The notes: generated from the sequence alone by a model not told the origin. Counted from the first letter of the stretch, positions 1 through 8,400 are shown. The stretch: 64,000 nucleotides of DNA from an uncultured Fibrobacter sp. (GCF_947166265.1 NZ_CAMVDO010000007.1:89790-153789); one strand, 5' to 3'. A program made the numbers and translations.

Positions 1-414
1 TAAGTATTCGTCAAACAGATATTCTTGAGAATCCCTATATTTTTTGTTATCATCGGGGTTCTGCATAGCGTTATAGGTAAACGACGTCTTAGGATTTTCA
101 GCGTAACTGAAGTAGGTATCCTTAGAAGCACATTCTTCTGCAGTCTTACCAGAAACTAGGTAACTATCTGCCACCAAGGAATCCATAATTTCCTTGAAAT
201 CATCTTGAATATCCTGCGGAGTTGCCCCATCAAATTGGGAACAAGCTTTGGATACAAGAGAATCAAGGCTTTGCGGCTCACGGGTAAGCGTATTCAAGAA
301 AATACGACCGGAATCAGTGTAAGTGCGGTCATGTTTCGTGAGTTGGCTATAGATATAGCCAAATTCTCCGATAGAACGGACAAATGAATCGCGTGAAAGA
401 CGGTAGTAAGGCAT
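1..414 (-). CDS. Radical-SAM RiPP maturase, N-terminal part (cut by window edge)
   Basis: An open frame starts at the ATG at 414-412 and runs off the left edge, giving 138 residues. It begins MPYYRLSRDSFVRSIGEFGY. The middle part (about residues 35-95, from SGRIFLNTL to DSYLVSGK) reads as a small winged-helix PqqD-like leader-binding domain (RRE), which in many RiPP maturases sits in front of the radical-SAM barrel. The CxxxCxxC motif itself lies outside the window. It is the last visible gene of a tightly packed minus-strand operon that contains a 40-aa Cys-rich precursor, so I infer it binds that precursor's leader and modifies the peptide. The pairing resembles the FibroRumin-type systems of Fibrobacter and Ruminococcus. 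Reading of the N-terminal domain is by eye. Confidence 0.72.
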   Translation of the reverse strand, partial: MPYYRLSRDSFVRSIGEFGYIYSQLTKHDRTYTDSGRIFLNTLTREPQSLDSLVSKACSQFDGATPQDIQDDFKEIMDSLVADSYLVSGKTAEECASKDTYFSYAENPKTSFTYNAMQNPDDNKKYRDSQEYLFDEYL

Positions 415-416
415 GA

Positions 417-770
417 TCAGACCTTGATGTATTTTTTGTACGCTTGAAGTTTGCTGTTGAACAATTTGTCTATTTTTTTCAAAATAACATCTGTATCTAT
501 ATCAGTACCTTGTTCCTTTGTCCTGTATTCGTCTACAAGTTGTTTAAAATCATCCCCTAAAACGTAAATTTTGTCCAAAAGAGCATCCCTACGTTCTTCA
601 TAATTGTCTAGTTTTCCATTGCTTATTCTTCCTACTTCCATGCACTCTATAAAACATGCTTGTAAAAATTGTATTTTAACAGTTGTTCGTGCAATCCAAA
701 TTGTTATAACAATGGCGATGATTGATAATACGAGAGAACATATTCCGATAACAAAGGAAGCGATTTCCAT
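417..770 (-). CDS. Small single-pass membrane protein in RiPP operon
   Basis: This 117-aa protein has one strong N-terminal membrane helix (about residues 5-27, FVIGICSLVLSIIAIVITIW) followed by a charged, probably helical cytoplasmic part rich in Lys, Asp and Glu. It begins 12 bp after the 99-aa gene and ends 2 bp before the maturase start, so it is clearly part of the same transcription unit. I recognise no family. The topology would suit a scaffold or an export or immunity accessory for the peptide, but that is inference from position only. Confidence 0.6.
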   Translation of the reverse strand: MEIASFVIGICSLVLSIIAIVITIWIARTTVKIQFLQACFIECMEVGRISNGKLDNYEERRDALLDKIYVLGDDFKQLVDEYRTKEQGTDIDTDVILKKIDKLFNSKLQAYKKYIKV

Positions 771-782
771 TATTTTATTCTC

Positions 783-1082
783 CTAGTAATAGGTTTTCAT
801 GTATTCTTTAATTTCTTTCAACTTACTTGTTGCTTGCGATTGCTTTTGATCATTATTAAAATCAGCATACCAAGCCTTGTGCAGAATAAAGTAGTCTTCA
901 ATCAAATCATACAAAGTTTTATCTTTACCTTTAATCTGTTGCAACATCTCATTGGGAGAAACCCATGATTCGTCTGTTGTTAATTCAATTCTCTGATATA
1001 TCGCTATCACAAAATTCTGAAAATAACTTTCAGGAGCAATCAGTGCCTTCATCACATCAACATCTTGAAAATTAATAGACAT
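783..1082 (-). CDS. Hypothetical 99-aa protein in RiPP operon
   Basis: The protein begins MSINFQDVDVMKALIAPESY, is soluble and looks all-helical, with a Lys/Tyr-rich C-terminus ending MKTYY. It lies between the putative precursor (77 bp upstream) and the membrane protein (12 bp downstream), all in the same direction. No Cys and no recognisable catalytic motif are visible. A leader-binding, immunity or accessory role is possible from context; I do not recognise the family. Confidence 0.55.
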   Translation of the reverse strand: MSINFQDVDVMKALIAPESYFQNFVIAIYQRIELTTDESWVSPNEMLQQIKGKDKTLYDLIEDYFILHKAWYADFNNDQKQSQATSKLKEIKEYMKTYY

Positions 1083-1159
1083 TCGTTCAAATCCTTTATT
1101 ACAAATTCAAAAAAACGGTAACTGCGGCTATTACACCGCAATCACCATTGTTATTTCTA

Positions 1160-1282
1160 TTAGCGACTCAATTCGCAGGTCGAACAGCCCTTTCCGTTGC
1201 GATCTTTGGTCGGGCAACCAGCAGCGAAGCTACCAGTCGGATTGTTCTTTGCCACGAGCTGCGGCTTTGTGTACTTCTTCAT
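1160..1282 (-). CDS. Putative RiPP precursor peptide (FibroRumin-like), 40 aa
   Basis: The ATG at 1282-1280 is preceded by a GAGG ribosome site about 7 nt upstream and gives a 40-residue peptide. The first half (MKKYTKPQLVAKNNPTGSF) looks like a leader; the second half (AAGCPTKDRNGKGCSTCELS) is a small Gly/Cys-rich core with Cys at positions 23, 33 and 36. The short KKYxKPxLxAKN leader, a GSFAAGC junction and a three-Cys tail are what I remember of FibroRumin-family radical-SAM-modified peptides. The gene for an N-terminal-RRE maturase lies downstream in the same operon. Expected product: a thioether-type (sactipeptide-like) cyclised peptide; the linkage type is inference. In-frame ATG at 1294 and upstream codons are possible but lack a ribosome site. 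Confidence 0.72.
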   Translation of the reverse strand: MKKYTKPQLVAKNNPTGSFAAGCPTKDRNGKGCSTCELSR

Positions 1283-1365
1283 AATATACCTCATGAGGTT
1301 TATGTTTTTTGCTCCGTTTTGTTGAATGCACCAACTGGAGCCTTGCTGGCACATTTTTCATAATC

Positions 1366-1542
1366 CTACTTATACCAAGATGGTGGAGTATCTCCCCAAC
1401 CGAAGTAATTGATGTATTTGATATTTGGATATTTTGACCGCAATATTTTTTCAGCTGCAGTCCGGTTTAGGCCGCCCATTTCAATGCAGTCAAGCGCATA
1501 TCCTGGAACGTGGTCAATGCAGAAATGAAACCAGTGTTTCAT
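1366..1542 (-). CDS. Hypothetical 58-aa protein in RiPP operon
   Basis: The ATG at 1542 has a strong AGGAG ribosome site and follows the amidohydrolase stop by 2 bp, so it is almost certainly translated as part of the operon. The protein starts MKHWFHFCIDHVPGYALDCI and ends GWGDTPPSWYK; it holds two Cys (FC and DC) and is rich in aromatic residues. The longer frame to 1590 overlaps the amidohydrolase and has no ribosome site. I do not recognise a family. It could be an accessory of the maturation pathway or a second small peptide. Confidence 0.55.
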   Translation of the reverse strand: MKHWFHFCIDHVPGYALDCIEMGGLNRTAAEKILRSKYPNIKYINYFGWGDTPPSWYK

Positions 1543-1544
1543 GT

Positions 1545-2409
1545 TTAACTCCTTGTTGTATTGTTGAAAAACTTTTGTGCGTTCGACCACGACACGCTAC
1601 ACCATGCACCATCAGTGATTTTCTCGCTCATCGTAATGCGGTTCCGCAAGTATCTTGGTAATGAGCTCTTGATATTCCGCCCCGGAATCGGAGTATCCGT
1701 TCCAAACAGAATCCTATCCGCAAATCCGTTTTGGATAAGAATCTGCAAATGTTCGTGTGGCATAAAGGCTGTATCAACAAAAGCATTTGGGCAATGTCGC
1801 AAGACATCAATCGTCTGGTTTAGTGGACGACCATGAGCCAAAATGACCTTGACCTTGGGATGCTTCTTGATAACCGGTTCATACATTCCGGCAAAGCACT
1901 CGTCTTTCTCACCTGTATGAAGCATAAGCGCCAGGTTGCGTTCGTTTGCGACATCAAAAACTCGTGCAAGCGATTTACCATCTAGTTTCCACTTTTCAGA
2001 AACTCCGTGAACTTTCAACCCCTTGATTTTATCATCAAGATACAGCGACAAGTCGCGCGACTTTCTCAACATGGAATGAGTCACCCACAAGAACGGAACA
2101 GCCCTTCCTTCGGACAACTCATGCATGGCATCGCGTTCCTCCCGCATAAAAGCCGGATCATCCGTCACCACGTTCGATGTGCTAGAATACGCAAAATGGG
2201 TAATCCCAGCCAACCTCAATGTTCGCAGGATTCGTGGGGGCGTATAGTAGTCGTCGAAATACTGCCCCATGTGCACATGCACATCGAACAGGCCGATGGT
2301 GGCGTTTTCGCTAGCAACCTTATTTTGTAAACTAGAATTTACACGGGGGGGGGGGTAACAGGTTTAACGGCTCCCTGAGGTCGGCAGCCGCATTGAATAA
2401 TGTTTCCAT
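1545..2409 (-). CDS. Amidohydrolase-2 family metal-dependent hydrolase, off-frame at a G11 tract
   Basis: The body (from 2291 leftwards) is an amidohydrolase of the TIM-barrel type: an N-terminal HxH metal site in GLFDVHVHMGQ, a central LMLHTGE, an ILAHGRP, and a C-terminal ILFGTDTPIPG with the metal Asp. No ATG, GTG or TTG precedes the HxH motif in that frame. A good start lies at 2409 (METLFNAAADLREPLN), but its frame reaches a run of 11 Cs on the coding strand (2345-2355) and then a stop. With 10 Cs the two frames join to give a 287-aa protein starting METLF and passing through LLPPPRVNSS to the HxH motif. The sequenced copy is therefore off, unless slippage occurs or the count is a sequencing error. 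It is the first gene of the RiPP operon; its substrate is unknown. Confidence 0.7.
2345..2355. repeat. Homopolymeric G11 tract (contingency-locus type)
   Basis: Eleven consecutive G on the plus strand lie within the 5' coding part of the minus-strand amidohydrolase gene. Changing the length by one restores a single reading frame, as expected for slipped-strand phase variation. Homopolymer miscalls in sequencing are the main alternative. Confidence 0.8.
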
Positions 2410-2624
2410 GTTACCAAATACTTTCATGTAAACAAATGTAATTCATTTTCGGAGAAAGTGGAATGAAAAAAAAGAATTTTGCAAAAAATAGTACAGAAGC
2501 CCCGATATGTATACTGTTGGTTTTAAAAATTGTGATTCCTTTTGGTTGCGTGTACTCGGTTCGAAAATGAGACAAAAACTGTCGCAACAATGGAAAATTT
2601 GTGAAAGTAATTTTACATCTTGTT

Positions 2625-2651
2625 AAAAACAAGGCGGCCTTTCGACCGCCT
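2625..2651 (-). terminator. Rho-independent terminator after the Rpn remnant
   Basis: On the minus strand AGGCGGTCGAAAGGCCGCCT forms a hairpin with a five-pair GC stem and is followed by TGTTTTT. It sits 36 bp downstream of the truncated Rpn gene. Confidence 0.7.
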
Positions 2652-2686
2652 GCAGGTTTCTTGAGAAATTTTCCCTTTAAGGTGTG

Positions 2687-3028
2687 CTATTTCTGTGCTA
2701 GGGCTTCTGAGATGATTTCTTCGGAAATTCCCTTTGCACGGAGGAAGTCGGCCATCTGCTGACGACCTTCCACAACGCCTTCCGCATGACCCTCCGCACG
2801 ACCTTTTGCACGAGCATGTTTTTTTTCTACATAGAGTTCGTATTCACGGTCGCTCATCTTCATAGCCTCACTTACAAGAAAGTCTGCCGTAAATTTACTC
2901 AATTTTGCGCGTTCTTGCAACAGGGCGAACTGCGAATCCTGCGGGACCTTTATTCCGACGAAGCCAACGAAATTTCCGAAGCTGTCCTTGGTTTCTAATC
3001 CAAACTTTTTATCATTAAATTGTCGCAT
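2687..3028 (-). pseudogene. C-terminal remnant of an Rpn/PDDEXK-type transposase-associated nuclease
   Basis: Only about 113 residues remain. The tail EKKHARAKGRAEGHAEGVVE followed by GRQQMADFLRAKGISEEII is the typical alternating KGRAEG-EGxxEG end of Rpn (recombination-promoting nuclease, PD-(D/E)XK transposase family) proteins, which are usually about 290-310 aa. The catalytic N-terminal two thirds are missing: upstream of the ATG at 3028 there is only a GC-rich stretch (about 3035-3075) before the neighbouring radical-SAM gene. The fragment keeps a start codon and a terminator, so it may still be expressed, but it cannot be an active nuclease. Confidence 0.65.
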
Positions 3029-3085
3029 TGACTGCCAAGGCGAGCGGGCGACCGCGCTTGCGCGGGCATTTGCGAGCCGCAGTAG

Positions 3086-4180
3086 TCAAGTGATTCTGTT
3101 ATTTATCATAACAGAATCACAAATTTCTGCGAGCATGCGTTCGTGCGTGCAGACTTCAGGTGATACGCCCTCAATCGTTCCTGTGCTGTAAAAAGAAGTG
3201 CAGGCGCATTCGTGTGCGCAACAGCGGTAGCGTATGTCGCAGCCTTCGCATTCTTTTTTGTCGTTGTCCAGGAACTGTCTAATTTGTTTGCAGGCGTCTT
3301 CGTTGAATCCGGTAAAGACGTTACCTTGTAAGTAAGGCGGGTTCTCGTTCGAGGTAATGAACCTGGTGCACGGGAACATATTGCCATTGGTAGCGACGCC
3401 AATGGCTCCGTTGTATACATGGCAGGAATATTGCCTATACCGTAAATTCGCAAGGTATAACTTTATTTTGTCTTGAATCGTGCCGAGGAACATCTTGTCA
3501 CCTTTTTCGCGACACTCCTTCCAGTACAAGGCCATCTTCTGGTATTGTAGGGCGAGCCTGTCAAAATCTTCGCCGGTCCACTTGCCGTCAAAGTCGACGC
3601 TTGTGGTAAGGCTCCTGAATCCCTGCTCATGCAGCCACTTGACGCTGTCGGCAAGCGTTTCTATGTGGGCTCGCGTCACGGTGCTTAGGGCGACTGCGCC
3701 TTGCTTTACGAATCGCGGAATGTTCTTTTCGATTTCCTTGAAACTTCCGCAGCCATTTACGGTACGGCGAGCAATGTCGTGGTGGTACTCCGGGCCATCG
3801 AGTGAAAGGTAAATGCGAAAATGCTCGCGTTCGCAAAATTCAAAAAAAGAATCGTCAAAGAGCGTGCCGTTGGTGTTGACGGCAAAGTTGAGCTTGAAGT
3901 TGCTTGGCGCTTCGCCCTTGTCTATGGCCTCAGCAACGAAAGCTTTGGCGATGTTTACGCCCTTAAAAATGGAGTCTTTGCGCAGCAAGGGTTCGCCACC
4001 GAAAAAGGTAATGTTCAAATAAGTCTGCTTGAAAAACAGGCTGCGCTCTAGCCCCACGCGAATCGCCTGCTCGAGCGTTTTGTCATCCATCACGTTATGG
4101 CGTGCGGATTGCGTGTCCTTGTAATAACAATAGGAACAGCGCAAGTTGCACTGTTCCGTAAGGCATAGAACTAAGTTCAT
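3086..4180 (-). CDS. Radical-SAM/SPASM protein-modifying enzyme coupled to a lipoprotein
   Basis: This 364-aa enzyme starts MNLVLCLTEQCNLRCSYCYY, with the radical-SAM cluster Cys at residues 11, 15 and 18. It carries TFFGGEPLL (the GGEP motif), SLDGP, and a Cys-rich SPASM/twitch region from about residue 253 (CHVYNG, MFPCTRF, CEGCDIRYRCCAHECAC, VC) expected to bind auxiliary iron-sulfur clusters. I chose the ATG at 4180 because it overlaps the stop of the upstream lipoprotein gene as ATGA, a sign of translational coupling. The longer frame to 4231 lies inside that gene. SPASM enzymes modify peptides or proteins; the coupled lipoprotein with its Cys-rich tail is the likely substrate, as in known radical-SAM/lipoprotein pairs. 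The reaction is unknown. Confidence 0.8.
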   Translation of the reverse strand: MNLVLCLTEQCNLRCSYCYYKDTQSARHNVMDDKTLEQAIRVGLERSLFFKQTYLNITFFGGEPLLRKDSIFKGVNIAKAFVAEAIDKGEAPSNFKLNFAVNTNGTLFDDSFFEFCEREHFRIYLSLDGPEYHHDIARRTVNGCGSFKEIEKNIPRFVKQGAVALSTVTRAHIETLADSVKWLHEQGFRSLTTSVDFDGKWTGEDFDRLALQYQKMALYWKECREKGDKMFLGTIQDKIKLYLANLRYRQYSCHVYNGAIGVATNGNMFPCTRFITSNENPPYLQGNVFTGFNEDACKQIRQFLDNDKKECEGCDIRYRCCAHECACTSFYSTGTIEGVSPEVCTHERMLAEICDSVMINNRIT

Positions 4181-4782
4181 CCGGCGATGTCGCTGCGTTC
4201 GTAAGTGGAAACCATGCTTGCGGCCATGCAACCGTCTTCGTTGTTACACATGTGAACCTGGATGCACCACGGGTCGTTGTCCGGGCATACTTCATGTATA
4301 TCGACGGACGAACTGGAGGGCTGTTCTGCTTCGCTTGAAGAGCTTTCTTCTACAATGGGATCGCCTGCGAGCGGTACCGGTTCTTCAGCGGAGCTGCTTT
4401 GTGCTTCCGCTTCGGAAGAAGAACTGGAGTTCGGACCGTAAATGTCTTCGTCGGTGGGTGCGGCGATGGTACCCGCTTCAGGGGGTGGATACGGTTCTTC
4501 AAACGATGAACTGCTCAAAGGTTCTGCTGCAGACGACAGCGCTTCAACGGCCGAACTGCTAAGAGCCTCGTGGCTCAGGGGAATATCGACAACGCTTGAA
4601 CTGCTCGGAGTTTCGTTTTCGGGAGCCCCAGTTTCAGGATTCTGAGCGGGGGACGCGGCGGTGGCGCTTTCTTCGCAAGCTGTCAATGCGACTGCAGCAA
4701 TACCGAACGAGGCTGCAATGGCGCTTTTGGCGGCAATGCTTAGCTTCGCGCTGTTTTTGACGATTTTCTTCTCGATTTTCAT
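4177..4782 (-). CDS. Ser-rich lipoprotein with Cys-rich C-terminal tail, likely radical-SAM substrate
   Basis: This 201-aa protein has a basic N-terminus, a hydrophobic signal and the lipobox ALTAC (lipidated Cys at residue 36). A long Ser/Glu/Pro/Ala linker with repeated SSSS blocks follows, a style common in Fibrobacter surface lipoproteins. The last 36 residues differ: Cys at 166, 173, 179 and 185 in the pattern CPDNDPWC-IQVHMC-NNEDGC, then a charged end. The strong AAAGGAGG ribosome site lies 9 nt before the ATG. The stop overlaps the start of the SPASM enzyme. I infer that the tail is the modified segment, displayed on the outer membrane. No biochemical evidence is visible in sequence. 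Confidence 0.75.
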   Translation of the reverse strand: MKIEKKIVKNSAKLSIAAKSAIAASFGIAAVALTACEESATAASPAQNPETGAPENETPSSSSVVDIPLSHEALSSSAVEALSSAAEPLSSSSFEEPYPPPEAGTIAAPTDEDIYGPNSSSSSEAEAQSSSAEEPVPLAGDPIVEESSSSEAEQPSSSSVDIHEVCPDNDPWCIQVHMCNNEDGCMAASMVSTYERSDIAG

Positions 4783-4878
4783 GGCAGAACTCCTCCTTTC
4801 TGGTTAAAATATATATAAACTGGCTCCCGATTTCTACAAGAAAATCCAATCTGCGAAAACCTGTGACCAGATACAAGA

Positions 4879-4903
4879 AAATCCGCCCTTTCGGAGCGGA
4901 TTT
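4879..4903 (-). terminator. Terminator of the ilvBN operon
   Basis: AAATCCGC pairs with GCGGATTT around a CCTTTCGGA loop. On the minus strand the stem is followed by TTTCTTG, about 60 bp after the ilvN stop. Confidence 0.7.
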
Positions 4904-4961
4904 CCTGAAATCTTGGCGTGAGAGCCGAACGGTGATAAAATCGAGCGGTCTTTTTTTTCCG

Positions 4962-5459
4962 CTACGTCTGTTCTTCACCACGCAACATGATAACCTTACC
5001 CGTGCGAATATATTCGACGATTTCGAACTTCTGCAACAGGCTCTTGAGCGTGTCAACCTTCTGGCTGTTTCCGGTGATCTGGATAATCATCGAAGTTGCG
5101 GTCATGTCCACGGTATTGGCGTGGAAGTGGTCGCAAAGCTGCAGAATTTCGGTACGCTGGTCCGGAGTGCAACGCACCTTGATAAGTGCGAGTTCCTTTT
5201 CGACGGCGTCGGTATCGGTATGGTCCTTGGCCTGCACCACGTCCACGAGCTTTTCGAGCTGCTTGATAATCTGCATCAAGATCTCGGGATTGCCGTGAGC
5301 GATGATGTTCATGCGGCTAAAGTTCGGGTCGAGCGTGGGGGAGACCACCAGGGAATCGATGTTGTAACCACGGCGGGAGAACACGAGGGCGATGCGCACG
5401 AGCACGCCCGGGCGGTTTGCAACCAACAAACTAATAGAATGTGCTTTATCCTTTAACAT
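4962..5459 (-). CDS. ilvN: Acetolactate synthase small (regulatory) subunit
   Basis: The 165-aa protein begins MLKDKAHSISLLVANRPGVL, the ACT-domain signature of the IlvN/IlvH regulatory subunit that gives valine feedback control to acetohydroxyacid synthase. A second C-terminal domain (from about residue 90, VRCTPDQRTEILQLCDHF) matches the usual two-domain layout and length. The start has an AAGGAG ribosome site and lies 11 bp after the ilvB stop, so both subunits come from one mRNA. ilvH would be an equally valid symbol. Confidence 0.93.
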   Translation of the reverse strand: MLKDKAHSISLLVANRPGVLVRIALVFSRRGYNIDSLVVSPTLDPNFSRMNIIAHGNPEILMQIIKQLEKLVDVVQAKDHTDTDAVEKELALIKVRCTPDQRTEILQLCDHFHANTVDMTATSMIIQITGNSQKVDTLKSLLQKFEIVEYIRTGKVIMLRGEEQT

Positions 5460-5470
5460 GGCTTTTCTCC

Positions 5471-7189
5471 TTAGGTCGATCCCGTGGGCTTTTCAAGTTG
5501 AGTCTTCGGCTGTTCGGTAATCATGCTCGTAATCGGAGCACCGGCCGGAATCATCGGGAACACGTTGTCTTCCTTTTCGCATTCGCAGTGGATGAGCACC
5601 GGGCCTTCGTTGTATTCAAGAGCCTTCTGAATCACACGTTCGGCGTCGGCGCTGCGCTTGATGCGCAGCCCCAGGATGCCGTAGGCTTCAGCGAGCTTCA
5701 CGAAGTCGGGGTTGCCCTTCATGTCCACGCAGCTGTAACGCTTGTCGTAGAACATGTCCTGCCACTGGCGCACCATGCCCAGGTACTTGTTGTCCATCAC
5801 GAAAATCTTGATGGGGAGCTTGTGAATAGCGGCCGTTGCAAGTTCAGCTTCGGTCATCTGGAAACCGCCGTCACCGCAGAAGGTAATCACGGGCCAACCG
5901 GTGGTATTGCCGAATGCGGCACCAATGCATGATGGAAGGCCAAAGCCCATGGTTCCTGCACCGCCACTGGAGTGGAGCTGGCGCGGATAGTTGGTGTGGA
6001 AGAACTGTGCCACCCACATCTGGTGCTGGCCCACGTCGGTCGTGACAATAGCCTTGCCCTGCGTGAGGTCGCTCACCGTCTGGATCACATGCTGCATACG
6101 GAGACCGCCCTGCTTCGGGTAGGTCAGCGGGAAGCGCTTCTTCCAGGAGAGGCAGGTCTTCACCCATTCGGCGGAGTCAAGCTTACCCACGAGCGGAATG
6201 AGCTGTTCCAGAACGAGCTTGGCGTCACCGCACATGAACACATCCGGCTGCAACACCTTGCCTTCTTCGGCGGGGTCGATGTCGATGTGCATCTTGATGG
6301 CGTCCTTACAGAACACTTCAAGCTTACCGGTAATGCGGTCGTCCCAGCGGCTACCGATAGAAAGGATCAGGTCGCAGTCAAGCACGGCCTTGTTGGCGTA
6401 CACGGTGCCGTGCATGCCGAGCATGCCGAGTGAAAGTTCATGATCGGTCGGGAAGGTGCCGAGGCCGAGCAGGGTGCATGCCACCGGGGCGTTCAGCTTT
6501 TCGGCGAGTTCCTTCACCTGACGGGCTGCACCAGAAATCATGGCGCCGTGGCCCACGAGCAGGAGCGGCTTTTTGGACTTCTTCAGGTATTCAGCGGCTT
6601 TCTCCACGCTTTCTGCAGTGGCGTGGGTCGGAATCTTGTAACCCGGAAGGTCCATCTTGTCGGTGAACGGAGCGGTGCAGGGGCCTGCAGTCACATCCTT
6701 CGGCAAGTCAATGAGCACGGGGCCCGGACGGCCGCTGCGTGCGATGTGGAAAGCTTCCTTCATGATACGCGGAAGATCGTTGGAATCCTTCACCAAGTAA
6801 GAATGCTTCACGGCAGCAAAAGTCATACCGCTGGTGTCGCATTCCTGGAAGGCGTCCTTACCCAAGTTCGGGGTAGTCGTCTGGGCGGCAAGAACCACGA
6901 TCGGGCTAGAATCCATAAGGGCGGTGTAGATACCGGTAAAGGTGTTGGTTGCGCCCGGACCAGAAGTCACGAGGGCGACGCCGACCTTGCCGGTCTGGCG
7001 AGCGTAGCCGTCAGCCATGTGGGTGGCACCCTGTTCGTGGCGGGTCAACACTACTTTAATATTAGAATCCAGAATGGCGTCGAACATCGGGATGGCCGAT
7101 CCACCGGGATAACCGAAAATGGTATCAATTCCTTCGCGCTTGAGGCATTCGATAATCACCTCTGCGCCACTTAATGGAGAATTTGCCAT
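5471..7189 (-). CDS. ilvB: Acetolactate synthase large (catalytic) subunit
   Basis: The 572-aa thiamine-diphosphate enzyme condenses two pyruvates to acetolactate, or pyruvate with 2-oxobutyrate, the first common step of valine, leucine and isoleucine synthesis. Visible marks are [13 protein letters not shown], the catalytic Glu in [24 protein letters not shown], and the ThDP-binding [15 protein letters not shown] with a later [11 protein letters not shown]. Length is normal for the family. It is followed directly by the regulatory subunit. The 470-bp upstream region shows no leader peptide or riboswitch that I can identify. Confidence 0.95.
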   Translation of the reverse strand: MANSPLSGAEVIIECLKREGIDTIFGYPGGSAIPMFDAILDSNIKVVLTRHEQGATHMADGYARQTGKVGVALVTSGPGATNTFTGIYTALMDSSPIVVLAAQTTTPNLGKDAFQECDTSGMTFAAVKHSYLVKDSNDLPRIMKEAFHIARSGRPGPVLIDLPKDVTAGPCTAPFTDKMDLPGYKIPTHATAESVEKAAEYLKKSKKPLLLVGHGAMISGAARQVKELAEKLNAPVACTLLGLGTFPTDHELSLGMLGMHGTVYANKAVLDCDLILSIGSRWDDRITGKLEVFCKDAIKMHIDIDPAEEGKVLQPDVFMCGDAKLVLEQLIPLVGKLDSAEWVKTCLSWKKRFPLTYPKQGGLRMQHVIQTVSDLTQGKAIVTTDVGQHQMWVAQFFHTNYPRQLHSSGGAGTMGFGLPSCIGAAFGNTTGWPVITFCGDGGFQMTEAELATAAIHKLPIKIFVMDNKYLGMVRQWQDMFYDKRYSCVDMKGNPDFVKLAEAYGILGLRIKRSADAERVIQKALEYNEGPVLIHCECEKEDNVFPMIPAGAPITSMITEQPKTQLEKPTGST

Positions 7190-7659
7190 ATATTTTCCTG
7201 TTTAATTTTGGTTGATATTTTAAAAATATGCGGGAAATATAGAACGAACACCCCTTAGTGGCAAGAGATTCGAACTTAAAAAATGAAAAATTCTTGAAAT
7301 TTTGAATAAATAATTGGATTTTATGTTGGCTTTTGCTTAAAAAGACTCTGTTTTTGTTGAAATTTCTTTTTTGAAACTCGTTTCTACATTGAAATCTTGT
7401 GCTTTTTTAGAGAAATTGTCTAAAAAATAGATTTTGGACAAACTAAAACTTGCGTTGCGCGATCCATCATAGCTTTTCTACCTGGATCCCGTCGCTGCGC
7501 TCCAGGATGACTGCTAATGCCCTGTCCCCTGATACCTGTAACCAGCCCCCTCACCACTAACCATTTCTTAGTGTCTACTACTTACTACCTCGTTTTTCTC
7601 ATTTTTTTCAAAACTTACGTATATAAAGAATAGACACTTTAAAAAAGGACTCTGTATAT
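7190..7659. other. Divergent intergenic region between ilvB and radC
   Basis: No gene is visible in these 470 bp. The part next to ilvB is AT-rich and should hold the ilvB promoter. At about 7481-7518 a palindromic piece, CCTGGATCCCG to GCGCTCCAGG, resembles a dispersed hairpin element; a related GGATC sequence recurs near 19,330 and 25,230. At about 7570-7590 there is a degenerate stretch of CTACTTACTACC type like the heptamers upstream of thyA and dapL. Confidence 0.5.
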
Positions 7660-8400
7660 ATGTATAACCAATTTGTTCCTGTCCTTCAGGCTACCAGTCA
7701 AAATGATATCGCCTCTTCTCCTGAAACGAGGGCTTTGCTTCCCCGTGAAAAAATAGAGCGGCTAGGGGCATCTGCCATGACTAACGAAGAACTCTTGGCT
7801 CTTATTCTCGGAAGTGGGTGCCAGGACTGCGATGTCTTTGAACTTTCTAGGCATTTGGCAGATTTCTTGTCGAAGGAAACGCAGGTTCCGACTCTCCAGC
7901 AGCTTCGCGGTATTCGGGGGCTGGGCCGTGTCAAGGCGACCCAGGTGCTTGCCTGTCTTGAACTTTCGGGGCGTTATATTTTGAGCAATAAGTCCCTGAC
8001 GGTACTTTCTCCCGAAGAAGTCGTATCCCGGCTTTCGTTTATGAAGTATGCCGAACAGGAGCATTTTGTATTGGTGACGCTCAATGCCGCCAATAACGTT
8101 TTGCATGTCCACGAACTGACGAAGGGACTGGTGAACAAGACGCCTATTCATCCGCGCGAGGCTTTTGTAAAGGCAATCGAAGACCGTGCCGTTTCCGTTA
8201 TTTTCGCGCATAACCATCCGTCAGGCTCGACTACGCCGAGCGACGACGATATTAGTGTGACAAGGGTTCTTTGCGCCTCGGCTCGTATTTTGCAGATTCA
8301 TGTTCTCGACCATATTATTATAGGTAAATGCGGCCATACGAGTCTTTGTCGCGTGTATCCAGAATATTTTGAAGGGACTTTTTGTACCGCAAATGAGTAA
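7660..8400 (+). CDS. radC: RadC/JAB-domain protein
   Basis: This 246-aa protein carries the RadC layout: an N-terminal helix-hairpin-helix part (LRGIRGLGRVKATQVLACLE) and a C-terminal JAMM/JAB metal site with FAHNHPSGSTTPSDDD. Despite the gene name its role in DNA repair is not established; JAB domains are metallopeptidase-like. The proposed start at 7660 has AAGGA about 11 nt upstream. It stands alone, with the OmpA-like gene 164 bp downstream under its own ribosome site. Confidence 0.9.
   Translation: MYNQFVPVLQATSQNDIASSPETRALLPREKIERLGASAMTNEELLALILGSGCQDCDVFELSRHLADFLSKETQVPTLQQLRGIRGLGRVKATQVLACLELSGRYILSNKSLTVLSPEEVVSRLSFMKYAEQEHFVLVTLNAANNVLHVHELTKGLVNKTPIHPREAFVKAIEDRAVSVIFAHNHPSGSTTPSDDDISVTRVLCASARILQIHVLDHIIIGKCGHTSLCRVYPEYFEGTFCTANE

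Noticed and set aside
2411..2632. 73-aa minus-strand frame in the gap upstream of the amidohydrolase
   Set aside because: Phe/Ile-rich text from AT-rich intergenic DNA, no ribosome site, and it spans the likely promoter of the RiPP operon.
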